A DNA stretch of 40,843 nucleotides from Candidatus Kapaibacterium sp. (GTDB lineage: Bacteria; Bacteroidota; Ignavibacteria; Palsa-1295). The stretch is taken from NCBI GenBank assembly GCA_017882165.1, contig JADGPZ010000008.1:1-40843 (forward strand), read 5' to 3'. This document shows, piece by piece, positions 1 through 9,111 of this stretch (position 1 is its first letter; every line of letters begins with the position of its first letter). Position numbers and translations under genes: made by a program. The notes under the pieces were generated by a model. The model ran no database searches and had not been told where the DNA came from. It was given only the letters and a program-made list of their open reading frames with translations.

Positions 1-1290
1 GACTTCAAGTACCGGCATACCGGCGATCGGGCTTGTCGGGTCTTCGAGTGCGGCAGGATTGACAATGTCGTTCGCGCCGATTACGAGCGCAATATCCGTG
101 GTCGGGAAATCGTGGTTCAACTCGTCCATTTCGAAGACGATGTCGTAAGGCACATTTGCTTCGGCGAGCAGCACGTTCATGTGGCCGGGCAAACGTCCCG
201 CAACAGGATGGATTCCGAACCGGACGTTGACGCCCTTATCGCGAAGGATTTTCACCATCTCGGCGAGCGTATGCTGTGCTTGCGCAACAGCGACACCATA
301 GCCGGGTACAATAATGACGCTTCGCGAGTCACTGAGCATCTCGGTAACGTCCGGAACGGTGATCGGCGTGACCTCGCCTTGCTCGGCTGCTGCTCCTGCG
401 GCCGGTGTAACACCCGATCCCGTACCGAAGCCACCCAGAATCACGCTGATGAACGAGCGGTTCATCGCGCGGCACATGATGAAGCTCAGGATCGCGCCAG
501 AGCTGCCGACGAGCGCGCCCGTTACGATCAGCAGATCGTTCGAAAGCATGAAGCCGGCTGCCGCAGCCGCCCAGCCAGAGTAGCTATTCAGCATCGAAAC
601 GACGACCGGCATGTCCGCTCCACCGATCGCCATGACGAGATGAACGCCAATCACGCAGGCGATCGCAGTCATGATGAGGAGTGCCGTGAGACCTTCATGC
701 GCGCCCTCGCCTCCAGTGTTGGCGTTCGACATAAACACGCAGCCGAGAACCACGACCGCAACGATCATTGCAAGATTCAGCCAGTGTCGCAATGGCAGCA
801 TGAGCGGCTTTCCACTGATCTTTCCATTCAGCTTGCCAAATGCGACGACGGAACCGGTGAATGTGATCGCGCCGATGAATACACCAATATAAATCTCAAG
901 ATCGTGAATCGAAAGCTCGGAGCCGGTGAGTCCGTGGGTAGGTCCGAGATAATTGCTCAGTCCGACGAGCACCGCTGCCGCGCCGACGAAGCTGTGGAGC
1001 ATCGCAACCAGCTCGGGCATCGAGGTCATCGCCACGCGTGACGCGACCGTCGCGCCGATGGTCCCGGCCAGAATCAACACCACGGCAAGTGTGCCGAGGC
1101 TGCCACCGGAGATGTCCGGCTGTGTGCTGATAATAACGATCGTAGCGATCAGAGCCAGCAGCATCCCGATGATGCCGAACATATTTCCGCGCCGGGAGGA
1201 CTCATGTTGTGAGAGCCCGCCAAGACTGAGAATAAACAGTCCGATGGCCGCGATGTAACTAACGCTTGCGAAGCTTTGAGTGAAATCCAT
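1..1290 (-). CDS. pntB: NAD(P) transhydrogenase subunit beta (partial, 3' end outside window)
   Basis: Membrane subunit of proton-translocating transhydrogenase, which transfers hydride between NADH and NADP+ using the proton gradient. Reading the minus strand from ATG at 1290 gives [19 protein letters not shown], followed by a run of hydrophobic helices (domain II). The C-terminal NADP-binding domain III is recognisable by [13 protein letters not shown] near 280-310, and the frame is still open at base 1 with [10 protein letters not shown], which in E. coli PntB lies about 30 residues before the end. About 430 codons are visible of roughly 460 expected. It starts 15 bases after the pntA stop, so the two are co-transcribed. 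No clear Shine-Dalgarno sequence precedes it, which is common in Bacteroidota. Family assignment is secure; only the end is missing. Confidence 0.96.
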   Translation of the reverse strand, partial: MDFTQSFASVSYIAAIGLFILSLGGLSQHESSRRGNMFGIIGMLLALIATIVIISTQPDISGGSLGTLAVVLILAGTIGATVASRVAMTSMPELVAMLHSFVGAAAVLVGLSNYLGPTHGLTGSELSIHDLEIYIGVFIGAITFTGSVVAFGKLNGKISGKPLMLPLRHWLNLAMIVAVVVLGCVFMSNANTGGEGAHEGLTALLIMTAIACVIGVHLVMAIGGADMPVVVSMLNSYSGWAAAAAGFMLSNDLLIVTGALVGSSGAILSFIMCRAMNRSFISVILGGFGTGSGVTPAAGAAAEQGEVTPITVPDVTEMLSDSRSVIIVPGYGVAVAQAQHTLAEMVKILRDKGVNVRFGIHPVAGRLPGHMNVLLAEANVPYDIVFEMDELNHDFPTTDIALVIGANDIVNPAALEDPTSPIAGMPVLEV

Positions 1291-1305
1291 AGAACGTGCT
1301 GGAGG

Positions 1306-2910
1306 TTATTTTCTGAACATCTTGAGCATGCGCTGGGTCACAAGAAACCCGCCTGCGATGTTGATGGTAGCAAGGAAGATGGCTGCAAAGCCGAGAACCA
1401 TCACACCCATGGGCATCGAGCCGCCGATCTGGAGTAGGCCGCCGATGATAATAATGCCGCTGATCGCGTTCGTCACGCTCATGAGCGGTGTGTGTAACGC
1501 CGGCGTGACGTTCCAGATCACCTGCCATCCTACGAAGATAGCGAGAATGAACACCGTGAAGTGCGATAGGAAGGAGGGCGGTGCACCAAGCGTCAGCCCG
1601 ATAAAAGCAACTGCGGCGAGAGCGATCGGAATCAGGGGATTGCTCTTCTTCTTTTCCTTCGCACCTGGCATTGCCGCAGCCGCCGGTTTGGGTGCTGCGG
1701 GCGGGGCGACCTTTGGTTTCGGCGGCGGCCATGTGATCGAGCCGTCGTGTACGACGAGCGCGCCACGCACGACTTCGTCTTCCAGATTCACTTTGTATTT
1801 TGCCGAGCCGCCCATATCATTGAGCAGATGGTAGAGGTTCATGCCATAAAGCTGGCTGGCCTGCGGCGCCATGCGGCTGGGGAGATCGGTGTAACCGATA
1901 ATGGAAACGCCGTTGTGTTTCGCGACTGTGCCGGGCACCGTCATCTCGCAGTTGCCTCCCATTTCGGCGGCGAGATCGACAATGACGGAGCCTTCCTTCA
2001 TGGACTCGACCATCTCGCGCGTAATGAGCTTCGGCGCGGGCCGGCCCGGAATCAGCGCGGTGGTGACAATGATGTCCACGTCCTTCGCCTGTTTTGCGAA
2101 AAGCGCCATTTCGGCAGCGATGAATTCCGGACTCATCTCCTTCGCATAGCCGCCCTCGCCCTCGCCGCTCTCGGCGAGTTTCACCTCGAGGAATTCGGCG
2201 CCCATGCTCTGAATCTGCTCCTTGACGGCGGGGCGCACATCGAAGGCGCGAACAATCGCGCCGAGTGCGCGGCCTGCACCGATCGCCGAGAGTCCCGCAA
2301 CTCCGGCGCCGATCACAAGAATCTTCGCCGGCGGAATTTTGCCGGCTGCTGTGATTTGACCGGTAAAGAAACGTGGGAAAAGATTGGCCGCCTCGATGAC
2401 TGCGCGGTATCCGGAGATGTTGGCCATCGAGGAGAGCGCATCTTCCTTCTGAGCACGGCTGATACGAGGAATCGTGTCGATCGCGATGGCGCTTGCCTTT
2501 CGCGCCGCGATCGTTTGAAGCAACTCGGCATTCTGTGCGGGAGCGAGATAGCAAATCAGCATCTGGCCTGCGGAGAGCATCGCGACTTCATCCGGCTGTG
2601 GCGCGCGGACCTTGAGGATGATCTTTGCACCGGACCAAAGATCGCGCGTGTTGCTCACGATCTTGCATCCAGCCTGCTCGTAACGAGCATCCGGGAAATC
2701 GGCAGAGGCTCCCGCACCGGACTCGACGTGCACTTCGAAGCCGAGCTTCTGAAGTTTCTGAGCGGTCTCCGGTGTGGCGGCTACGCGGCGTTCGCCGGCG
2801 AAGACCTCTTTGGGGATGCCAATGATAATCGCTGGGTTAGCAATGCTATCGCCAGCGACGGGGGATGTGAGATCACCGATGATCTCACGCGGAAGAGAAA
2901 TTTCACTCAT
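1306..2910 (-). CDS. pntA: NAD(P) transhydrogenase subunit alpha, fused PntA1+PntA2 form
   Basis: 534 residues. The N-terminal domain I binds NAD(H): [20 protein letters not shown] near residue 30, and the glycine-rich [18 protein letters not shown] followed by FDVRP near residue 200. After an Ala/Pro linker around residues 395-425 come about four hydrophobic helices (domain IIa), ending [12 protein letters not shown]. This single-chain alpha subunit is the E. coli arrangement; many bacteria split it into two genes. The protein is about 25 residues longer at the N-terminus than E. coli PntA, so translation could begin a little downstream of ATG 2910. Together with pntB it supplies NADPH or balances NAD/NADP redox in the inner membrane. 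Confidence 0.96.
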   Translation of the reverse strand: MSEISLPREIIGDLTSPVAGDSIANPAIIIGIPKEVFAGERRVAATPETAQKLQKLGFEVHVESGAGASADFPDARYEQAGCKIVSNTRDLWSGAKIILKVRAPQPDEVAMLSAGQMLICYLAPAQNAELLQTIAARKASAIAIDTIPRISRAQKEDALSSMANISGYRAVIEAANLFPRFFTGQITAAGKIPPAKILVIGAGVAGLSAIGAGRALGAIVRAFDVRPAVKEQIQSMGAEFLEVKLAESGEGEGGYAKEMSPEFIAAEMALFAKQAKDVDIIVTTALIPGRPAPKLITREMVESMKEGSVIVDLAAEMGGNCEMTVPGTVAKHNGVSIIGYTDLPSRMAPQASQLYGMNLYHLLNDMGGSAKYKVNLEDEVVRGALVVHDGSITWPPPKPKVAPPAAPKPAAAAMPGAKEKKKSNPLIPIALAAVAFIGLTLGAPPSFLSHFTVFILAIFVGWQVIWNVTPALHTPLMSVTNAISGIIIIGGLLQIGGSMPMGVMVLGFAAIFLATINIAGGFLVTQRMLKMFRK

Positions 2911-3187
2911 ACGGTCGTGGATTCCTGAACAATATGGCAGCGGAGAGACCCGGCTGTTCTATCAAGTCGCGCACAGAACGCAGGCATTGCGAAAAAGATT
3001 AGCGAAAAATCACGGAATCGCAATTCTACCTCGCAGAGTGCGTTAACGCCCATTGCCATTCTTCGGACTCTCCATGATCCGCTGCAGCATCCGGTTTGTG
3101 ACGATCACCAGGAGCTTCAACGTGGATACTTTTTGGCCCAAAATTATGTCTATTACTCAGTAATTCTTAGCAATACCTGAGGCGTCC
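2911..3187. other. Divergent intergenic region between pntA and the 3188 gene
   Basis: 277 bases separate the start of pntA (minus) from the start of the adhesin-like gene (plus), so promoters in both directions must lie here. I found no convincing consensus promoter, no strong hairpin and no credible small ORF. The last 60 bases before 3188 are AT-rich, as expected for a promoter. Nothing else can be supported. Confidence 0.4.
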
Positions 3188-6100
3188 ATGAAGTCCACGA
3201 TCCGCCACACTCTTTCGGTTCTGATCGCCCTCGCATGGGGCGGCGCTTCCAGCCTGCCCATCATGGCGCAGATCCCGCAGACGATGAGCTATCAGGGAAC
3301 GGTTACCTCGTCCGGCGCGGCGATGAACGGCCAGCATCTGTTCGCGATTGCGCTCTACGACACGATCTCGGGTGGTATCCCGCTCTATCAGGAATCTCAA
3401 GAGATCGGCGTAACGAATGGGGTTTTCAATATCATCATTGGTTCGGTGGTTCCCATTCCGAAGACGCTGGCGTTCGATCATGCATACTATCTTGGTGTCA
3501 GCATCGATGGCTCGACGGAATTGCCACGCACCGCGCTTTCGAGCGCGCCGTATGCACTCAACGCGCATCAGGCCGATCTTGCAAAAGGACTTGTGCCGGG
3601 CGCTTCGGGCGTGGTGACGAGTATCAACGAGCTTTCCGGCGCGCTGCACATCGTCGGTGATAGTACGATGACGATCACGACTAATGGTAATGTTCTCACG
3701 CTTCACTCGAACGCCATCAGTGGATCGGGCATTCAGTCTCTCGATAGTCCAGACAAAACAATTGCGATCGCAAATGCAACCGGGCCGAAGGTTTCGGTTG
3801 ACGTTGCCGATAGCGCGATCACGACGCGAAAGCTTGCCAATGGTGCCGTCACGCCTGCAAAGCTCGCGCAGGCCGGCGCCACGCAAGGGCAGATATTCAA
3901 ATGGGAGGGCTCGGGCTGGGCCATCGTCAATGACTCGGTTGATCTCGCAAGCGCATCTGGCATTTTGCCCGTAACGCATGGTGGTACCGGCACGAACTCA
4001 TTTGGTTTTGGCCAGGTACTGCTCGGCAATGGTCAGAACCCCGTATCGACCTCCGCACTCGTGGCGGGCAATGGCATTGCGATCACTCCATCTCCCGGCG
4101 CGATAACCATCTCGAATACCGCCGGGATTACTGGTTGGGCGCTGACCGGCAATGCCAACACAATTCCACCCACGAATTTTCTCGGCACGACGGACAATCA
4201 GCCATTTGAGATTCATATCTTCAATTCTGACGCTCCAACCAATGGCTCGAAGCGCGTCATGCGTTATGAGCCGAATGGCGTGAGCGCGAATCTGATCGGC
4301 GGATTCCAAGGGAATTCCGTATCGAGTGGAGTTGTCGGCGCAACGATCGCGGGCGGTGGACTTAACGGTTTCAATAATACAGTCACGGATGATTTCAGCT
4401 TTGTCGGCGGTGGATCGCTCAATGTGGCCGGCAACAGCAATGGCTCGACCATAGACGCGAATCATGCAACGGTTGTAGGCGGCGGCGGCAACACGGCAAG
4501 CGCGACATACGCGTCGGTCCTCGGTGGCGCGGGAAATATCGCAAGCGGTGTCGGCGCAAGCATCGGTGGCGGTTCGACGAATACCGCGAGCGGAGATTAT
4601 TCGGCAATAGCGGGAGGTGTTGGAGATTCGACGGCTGGGATGGGATCTTCTGTTGCGGGCGGAGGTGGCAATGTTGTCGGCGCCTCCGCGAATTTCTCCG
4701 CAATTGGTGGTGGCCTCCACAACCGCACGACTGGTTCGTTCAGCACTATTCCCGGCGGTGATTCGCTCACGCTCGGCGCAATGAGCTTCGGGGTTAATGT
4801 CCCAGGCAACGCGATTCAGTCGAGTGTTCTTGATCTCTCCTCGTCCAATCGCCTTGCTTACTTTGGCAACATGGATCTCTGGCTGGGCAACACCGATAAT
4901 ACTGCCCGAGCACTCCGCTTCTACGCGCCGAGCACAAGTCTCAATTATTCGACCCGCACTTTTTCCAGTTTCTTTGCTGGCTTCCAATCCTCTACGATCA
5001 ACTACACGCTGCCAACGGCACAGCCATCGGCTAATCAAGTTCTTACGGCGACTGGTATCTCCGGTGCGGGCCCCTATGCCGTCACGATGGGATGGACCAA
5101 CGGTAACGCCTTTGCATGGGGGTTGACAGGCAACAGTGGAACGACAGCAGGCACGAACTTCCTCGGCACGACAGATAACAGCGCGCTTCAGATTAAGACA
5201 AATTCTGTCGAGCACCTTCGCATTCTCGCTGGTGGCACTGGTGGTGTGCTGCTTCCGAGTGCCGGATCCACGGCAGAGCAACTCCAATTTCAGAACCCCG
5301 CTGCTTCGAATCTCTCCAGCGTTTCTGCGGGCACTCAGACGGTAGATATTAACTACACGCTTCCGAGTTCGCAACCTGCTGTAAATCAGTTTCTCTCGGC
5401 GACGGCCGTGTCTGGGGGCGGTCCCTATAACGTCACGCTCGGTTGGACTTCCGGCGGCGGCGTGAGCGCGTGGAGCCTCACCGGAAATAGCAGCACCGCG
5501 CCCGGGACGAACTATCTCGGCACTCAGGATAATCAACCGTTCGAGATTCATGTCTTTGATAACGATGCCGCAAGTAAAGGATCGAAGCGCGTCATGCGGT
5601 TCGAGCCGAATGTCACGAGCGCGAATATTATTAGCGGGTATCAGGGTAATTTCGTTGGCGGTGGGTTCGTCGGAGCTACCGTCAGCGGCGGTGGCAATGC
5701 GTCGGGCGCGAATGGCGTCGGCGGAAACTACGGCACGGTGGCTGGCGGATTGTATGATATTGCCGATGACTACTCCTCCGTTGGCGGAGGCAGGAATAAT
5801 TACGCGCTCTCCTCGAACGAAGCCATTCCCGGCGGCAGCAATCTCACGCTGACAGGCGTCGGCTCCTTCGGCTTCAACGGCGAGAACGGTATCGGACAGA
5901 ATCCAATCAGTGCCAGCGCGAATAAGATTGCGCTCTTTGGCAATGTCGATGTGTGGCTTGCGAACACGAATAATGCAGCCAGCCAGCTTCGCTTTTACAT
6001 GGCGCAAACGGGCGGTCCAGCGTTTCCCAGCAATTCGACTCATTATTCGAGCTTTCAGGCGAATTCTCAGAGTGCTGACATTCAATACACGCTTCCTACT

Positions 6101-7948
6101 TCCCAGCCTGCTGCGAATCAGGTACTCACTGCAAGCTCCATTACTGGCAGCGGCCCATACAACGTCGCAACCGCCTGGACGAATGGCACTGCCTTCGCCT
6201 GGGGTCTCACTGGAAACTCCGGTACCACCGATGGCACCAACTTTCTCGGCACCACCGACAACACCGCCTTTACCATCCGTGTGAACAACGCCCAGGCGTT
6301 GCGAATCCAACCGGCGACCGGAACCGCTCCTGCTAGTGCAGTCGGTGGCGGCTCGGACAACACGATTGCCTCCGGTGACACCGCTTCCTTCATCGGCTTT
6401 GGCCAGCACAATCGCATCGCCGCGAGCAACTCGACGATCCTTGGTGGCGCGTTGGACACGATCACGAGCACTGGCAGTTTCAGCGGCATCATCGCGAGTT
6501 TCAATAGCAAGGTCTCGAACCAAGTCAGTGTCATTGCAGGCGGCGAGCAGAATCTCATCGCCGGCGATAATTCCTTCATCGGTGGCGGATACACCGATAC
6601 CGTGACCTCCGGATCTTACGGCGGCATTGCTGCCGGCGGCGCGCACAATGTCGTTCGTGGCGATGATGGCGCCGTCATCGGTGGTGTCAACAATTCCGCG
6701 TACCTCAACTCCTTCGTCGGCGGAGGCATTGCTGGCCTCGCCGGTGGCACGCTCCACACCGGCGCCGCTGTCATCGGCGGATGGGATGATACCTCCTATG
6801 CCGATAACTCGGTAATCCTCGGCGGACAGTATGGCTACATCGATGTCAACTCTGCCAATGCTGCCATCATCACGGGCACCAACAATTACATCTCCGCTCA
6901 AAACTCTACCATCGCTGGCGGTGGATACCTTCGGCTCACCGGCAGCAGATCGTTCGGCTTCCACGCTGGCTCGTCTGCGACCGATAGCGCCTTTGTATCG
7001 TCGAGCAACACCGCCTTCTTCGGCAATGTGCATCTTTGGCTTGGCAATACGAATAACACAGCAAGTCAGCTTCGGCTGTACGCATCTCAAAATGGCGGCG
7101 TCAGCTTCCCGGCAGCATCCACCCATTACACCAGTTTTGCCGCCGGGTCGCAATCCAGCGACATCAACTATTCGTTACCGACTGCCGCGCCTGCGACCAC
7201 GGGTAATCTCATGCTCGCCACCAATGCAAGTCCCAGCGCGATGGCGTGGTCCACGAATCTCGTCTGGGATAACTCGAACTTGCGCCTCGGCATCAACACG
7301 AATTCGCCGGCCCATCCGCTGCATAGCATCAACTCTGGCACGACCGACGAAATCGCCGCAGTATATGGCATCGCAACTGGCTCCACTTCGAACCAAGCCA
7401 TCGGCCTTTGGGGTCGCGCCTCGAATAACTCCAGCGCAAACACTGGCACGATCGGCGTGCTGGCCACTGGTAATGGCAACGCTATCGCGGGCAACACTAA
7501 CGTTGCGTTGCAACTGAACGACGGCGAGCTGGCCATCGGACGTACAACCGAATCACCCAGCGTGGGCACCGATGTCGAAGCGGCCACTGGCGGCACGGCC
7601 TACACCCAGCAAGGACCAAGCGGCATCGTCGAGTTCACACTCGGCGCGTCCGGCAATCTCCCGACCGCCGCACCCACCGCCAACGTCGTGCAGGACCTCG
7701 GCTCGGTCACGATCAACAACCGGTACTGCCAGGTTGGCTCGATCGTGCTCGTGAGTGTCGTAGCTATGATCGATGATGGCATTGCGCCAAACCCGCAGGA
7801 TGCCGGCTTCATCGTCAATGCCGATAACGTCGCGAGTGGGTCGTTCAAGATTCGCATCAAGATGCTGCCCACGGTCACTAATGCCTCGAACTACTCCACC
7901 AACGACAAACTCCGCGTCGGCTACATGATCGTCAATAAGTCGAGGTAG
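3188..7948 (+). CDS. Large secreted YadA-head-repeat / tail-fibre-like protein
   Basis: 1586 residues with a signal peptide (MKSTIRHTLSVLIALAW... cleavage near IMAQ). After it comes a small domain starting IPQTMSYQG and ending LSSAPYALNAHQAD, a layout common in secreted proteins of this phylum. Glycine-rich repeats of the YadA/trimeric-autotransporter head type (pattern SxIGGGxxNxAxGxxS) occur at about residues 385-535, 825-890 and 1050-1255. They alternate with a longer module beginning A-W-x-LTGN (about residues 316, 642, 761 and 1004) and containing NFLGTTDN and FGNxxLWLGNTNNTA. The C-terminus (about 1500-1586) is a beta-rich tail-fibre-like region ending VGYMIVNKSR. There is no YadA membrane anchor and no T9SS sorting domain, so how it is exported or held is unclear. 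Probable role: surface adhesin or extracellular fibre (inference). Confidence 0.8.
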   Translation: MKSTIRHTLSVLIALAWGGASSLPIMAQIPQTMSYQGTVTSSGAAMNGQHLFAIALYDTISGGIPLYQESQEIGVTNGVFNIIIGSVVPIPKTLAFDHAYYLGVSIDGSTELPRTALSSAPYALNAHQADLAKGLVPGASGVVTSINELSGALHIVGDSTMTITTNGNVLTLHSNAISGSGIQSLDSPDKTIAIANATGPKVSVDVADSAITTRKLANGAVTPAKLAQAGATQGQIFKWEGSGWAIVNDSVDLASASGILPVTHGGTGTNSFGFGQVLLGNGQNPVSTSALVAGNGIAITPSPGAITISNTAGITGWALTGNANTIPPTNFLGTTDNQPFEIHIFNSDAPTNGSKRVMRYEPNGVSANLIGGFQGNSVSSGVVGATIAGGGLNGFNNTVTDDFSFVGGGSLNVAGNSNGSTIDANHATVVGGGGNTASATYASVLGGAGNIASGVGASIGGGSTNTASGDYSAIAGGVGDSTAGMGSSVAGGGGNVVGASANFSAIGGGLHNRTTGSFSTIPGGDSLTLGAMSFGVNVPGNAIQSSVLDLSSSNRLAYFGNMDLWLGNTDNTARALRFYAPSTSLNYSTRTFSSFFAGFQSSTINYTLPTAQPSANQVLTATGISGAGPYAVTMGWTNGNAFAWGLTGNSGTTAGTNFLGTTDNSALQIKTNSVEHLRILAGGTGGVLLPSAGSTAEQLQFQNPAASNLSSVSAGTQTVDINYTLPSSQPAVNQFLSATAVSGGGPYNVTLGWTSGGGVSAWSLTGNSSTAPGTNYLGTQDNQPFEIHVFDNDAASKGSKRVMRFEPNVTSANIISGYQGNFVGGGFVGATVSGGGNASGANGVGGNYGTVAGGLYDIADDYSSVGGGRNNYALSSNEAIPGGSNLTLTGVGSFGFNGENGIGQNPISASANKIALFGNVDVWLANTNNAASQLRFYMAQTGGPAFPSNSTHYSSFQANSQSADIQYTLPTSQPAANQVLTASSITGSGPYNVATAWTNGTAFAWGLTGNSGTTDGTNFLGTTDNTAFTIRVNNAQALRIQPATGTAPASAVGGGSDNTIASGDTASFIGFGQHNRIAASNSTILGGALDTITSTGSFSGIIASFNSKVSNQVSVIAGGEQNLIAGDNSFIGGGYTDTVTSGSYGGIAAGGAHNVVRGDDGAVIGGVNNSAYLNSFVGGGIAGLAGGTLHTGAAVIGGWDDTSYADNSVILGGQYGYIDVNSANAAIITGTNNYISAQNSTIAGGGYLRLTGSRSFGFHAGSSATDSAFVSSSNTAFFGNVHLWLGNTNNTASQLRLYASQNGGVSFPAASTHYTSFAAGSQSSDINYSLPTAAPATTGNLMLATNASPSAMAWSTNLVWDNSNLRLGINTNSPAHPLHSINSGTTDEIAAVYGIATGSTSNQAIGLWGRASNNSSANTGTIGVLATGNGNAIAGNTNVALQLNDGELAIGRTTESPSVGTDVEAATGGTAYTQQGPSGIVEFTLGASGNLPTAAPTANVVQDLGSVTINNRYCQVGSIVLVSVVAMIDDGIAPNPQDAGFIVNADNVASGSFKIRIKMLPTVTNASNYSTNDKLRVGYMIVNKSR

Positions 7949-7952
7949 TATT

Positions 7953-7975
7953 CCCCCTCCTAAAGAAGGAGGGGG
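7953..7975 (+). terminator. Strong hairpin after the 3188 gene
   Basis: A perfect 9-bp stem (CCCCCTCCT with AGGAGGGGG) and a five-base loop begin four bases after the stop codon of the adhesin-like gene. The 3' side continues TTAGGGGG rather than a T-run, so this is not a textbook intrinsic terminator; it could still slow or stabilise transcripts, or be a dispersed repeat. Confidence 0.45.
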
Positions 7976-8278
7976 TTAGGGGGTGGTATTCTATCCTTTT
8001 CCGCCAGTCCCAAGTTGTGCATCTGTTCTCACAGAATGCAGCCCAGTTCACCGAATCGGAATGTGAAGAGAACCCCTATATTAGTATAACATCAAAAGGA
8101 TATCAATCCATCGCACACTTTCGCTAATATATTGAATTTACAGGACTTACAGGAAAAATACAAAACCAATGCTCGTCATAGTGAAGCGAACCCCTCCCTA
8201 TAGCTTAACGCGTCTCAACCTTCCGGCTGTTCCCGCGACATCATAAAATTATATACTCAATTGAAGATTTCCGAAATA

Positions 8279-8306
8279 ATTCATATTTCACAATTCATCT
8301 TTCATG
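8279..8306. repeat. Heptanucleotide tandem tract, four degenerate units
   Basis: The bases divide into ATTCATA, TTTCACA, ATTCATC and TTTCATG, four 7-base units in perfect register. The same class of tract recurs at 19437-19464. The function is unknown. Confidence 0.6.
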
Positions 8307-8424
8307 TTTTTAGCGAAGCAGACCCCTTCCATCTATTACAACGTTGTTCGACCCTCCCGGCATCGCAACTTTTCGATTAATTCTGAAAAATTGTAGCGGC
8401 GGCATACCTGTCTAAAAGCATAGT

Positions 8425-8541
8425 AGTGGCACAGCCGTTCTCGGCTGTGGGAGCGGACTTTTAGTCCGCGAATCCCAGGACGATCCCAAAACCCAGTCGA
8501 TCTAAAAGATCGACCACTCAGCCGAGAACGGCTGTGCCACT
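8425..8541. repeat. REP-like composite palindrome with three stems
   Basis: The outer arms, 8425-8447 and 8519-8541, are perfect 23-bp inverted repeats beginning AGTGGCACAGCC. Each arm can also fold on itself (CACAGCCG, loop TTCT, CGGCTGTG). Between them are two further perfect hairpins: GCGGACT/AGTCCGC (8453-8469, loop TTT) and GTCGATCT/AGATCGAC (8496-8514, loop AAA). The architecture resembles REP/BIME elements mobilised by REP-associated tyrosine transposases; no such transposase is in the window. Confidence 0.8.
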
Positions 8542-8661
8542 TAGCTCAACTCAAATCAGCGCAGATGACATCCGAGATGAGCGGGAAGCGTGAATGTTTT
8601 TCGGACTCGGCTGTTACCTTTTGGGCATTCATTGGTCTTCTTAAGATGGAGGATTAACGTT

Positions 8662-9063
8662 ATGAGAAGTTTCATGGCTACAATCGGTCTGCTAGCGGGC
8701 ACGGTACGCGCTGCTCCGACTTTCGAGTGGAAGCAGATTGGTGCCTCTAATCGATCCCAGCCCGGCGTAACGGCTATCGCACCTCAGGGCGAGGGCTATC
8801 AGAATTATCCGAATCCGCTCGACGCCGCTTCAGGATTCAAGACGACCATTCCATTCACGACTCTGGACAAAGGAATAGCCTCGATCCGCCTCGTAAATGA
8901 CAAAGGAATTGAGGTCCTGAAAGACAATGAAGAAGTGACCTACAGTGGTACCCACTTCTTCTACTTTACGGCGCAGGCGCTTCCGGCTGGCGTCTATTAT
9001 TATCAGATCGAATTCCCACAGGGAGTTGTGATTCAGAATAAGACCCTTCTCATCGTGCGTTAG
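8662..9063 (+). CDS. Small secreted protein consisting mainly of a T9SS sorting domain
   Basis: 133 residues from ATG 8662, chosen because GGAGG (8649-8653) lies 8 bases upstream and because MRSFMATIGLLAGTVRAAP reads as a short signal peptide; the in-frame ATG at 8590 would add 24 unconvincing residues. After about 30 linker residues the rest matches a type IX sorting domain: YQNYPNPLD, then alternating strands, the turn LPAGVYYYQIEF and the terminal KTLLIVR. There is essentially no cargo domain. Product would be exported to the periplasm by Sec and across the outer membrane by T9SS. A strong terminator follows at 9074. The function of a near-bare tag protein is unknown. Confidence 0.75.
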   Translation: MRSFMATIGLLAGTVRAAPTFEWKQIGASNRSQPGVTAIAPQGEGYQNYPNPLDAASGFKTTIPFTTLDKGIASIRLVNDKGIEVLKDNEEVTYSGTHFFYFTAQALPAGVYYYQIEFPQGVVIQNKTLLIVR

Positions 9064-9073
9064 ACGTACTTAA

Positions 9074-9107
9074 GGATGGGCATGGACGCCGTGCCCATCC
9101 TTTCTTT
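9074..9107 (+). terminator. Rho-independent terminator
   Basis: A 12-bp stem (9074-9085 with 9089-9100, one G-T wobble) and a three-base loop, followed at once by TTTCTTT. It lies 10 bases past the stop at 9063. It contains ATG 9076, which makes that codon an unlikely start for the next gene. Confidence 0.88.
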
Positions 9108-9111
9108 ATCC

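Larger units (their letters stand above)
7949..8661. other. Repeat-rich intergenic region
   Basis: 713 bases without a credible gene. It holds a hairpin just after the stop codon (7953-7975), three degenerate copies of a GTGAAG-GAACCCCT motif (8062-8080, 8181-8203, 8311-8330), a heptamer tract (8279-8306) and a three-hairpin REP-like palindrome (8425-8541). Most of the remaining sequence is AT-rich. The promoter of the gene at 8662 presumably lies after 8541, but I cannot point to it. Confidence 0.6.

Noticed and set aside
112-1041. 309-codon plus-strand frame over pntB
   Set aside because: Shadow of the strongly conserved pntB reading frame; His/Arg-rich with no family.
1747-2928. 393-codon plus-strand frame over pntA
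   Set aside because: Antisense shadow of a conserved gene.
3998-7153. 1051-codon open frame on the minus strand, antisense to the adhesin-like gene
   Set aside because: Rich in Arg/Ala/Ile with no recognisable domain, and explained by the repetitive codon use of the plus-strand gene, which has a signal peptide and clear repeat families.
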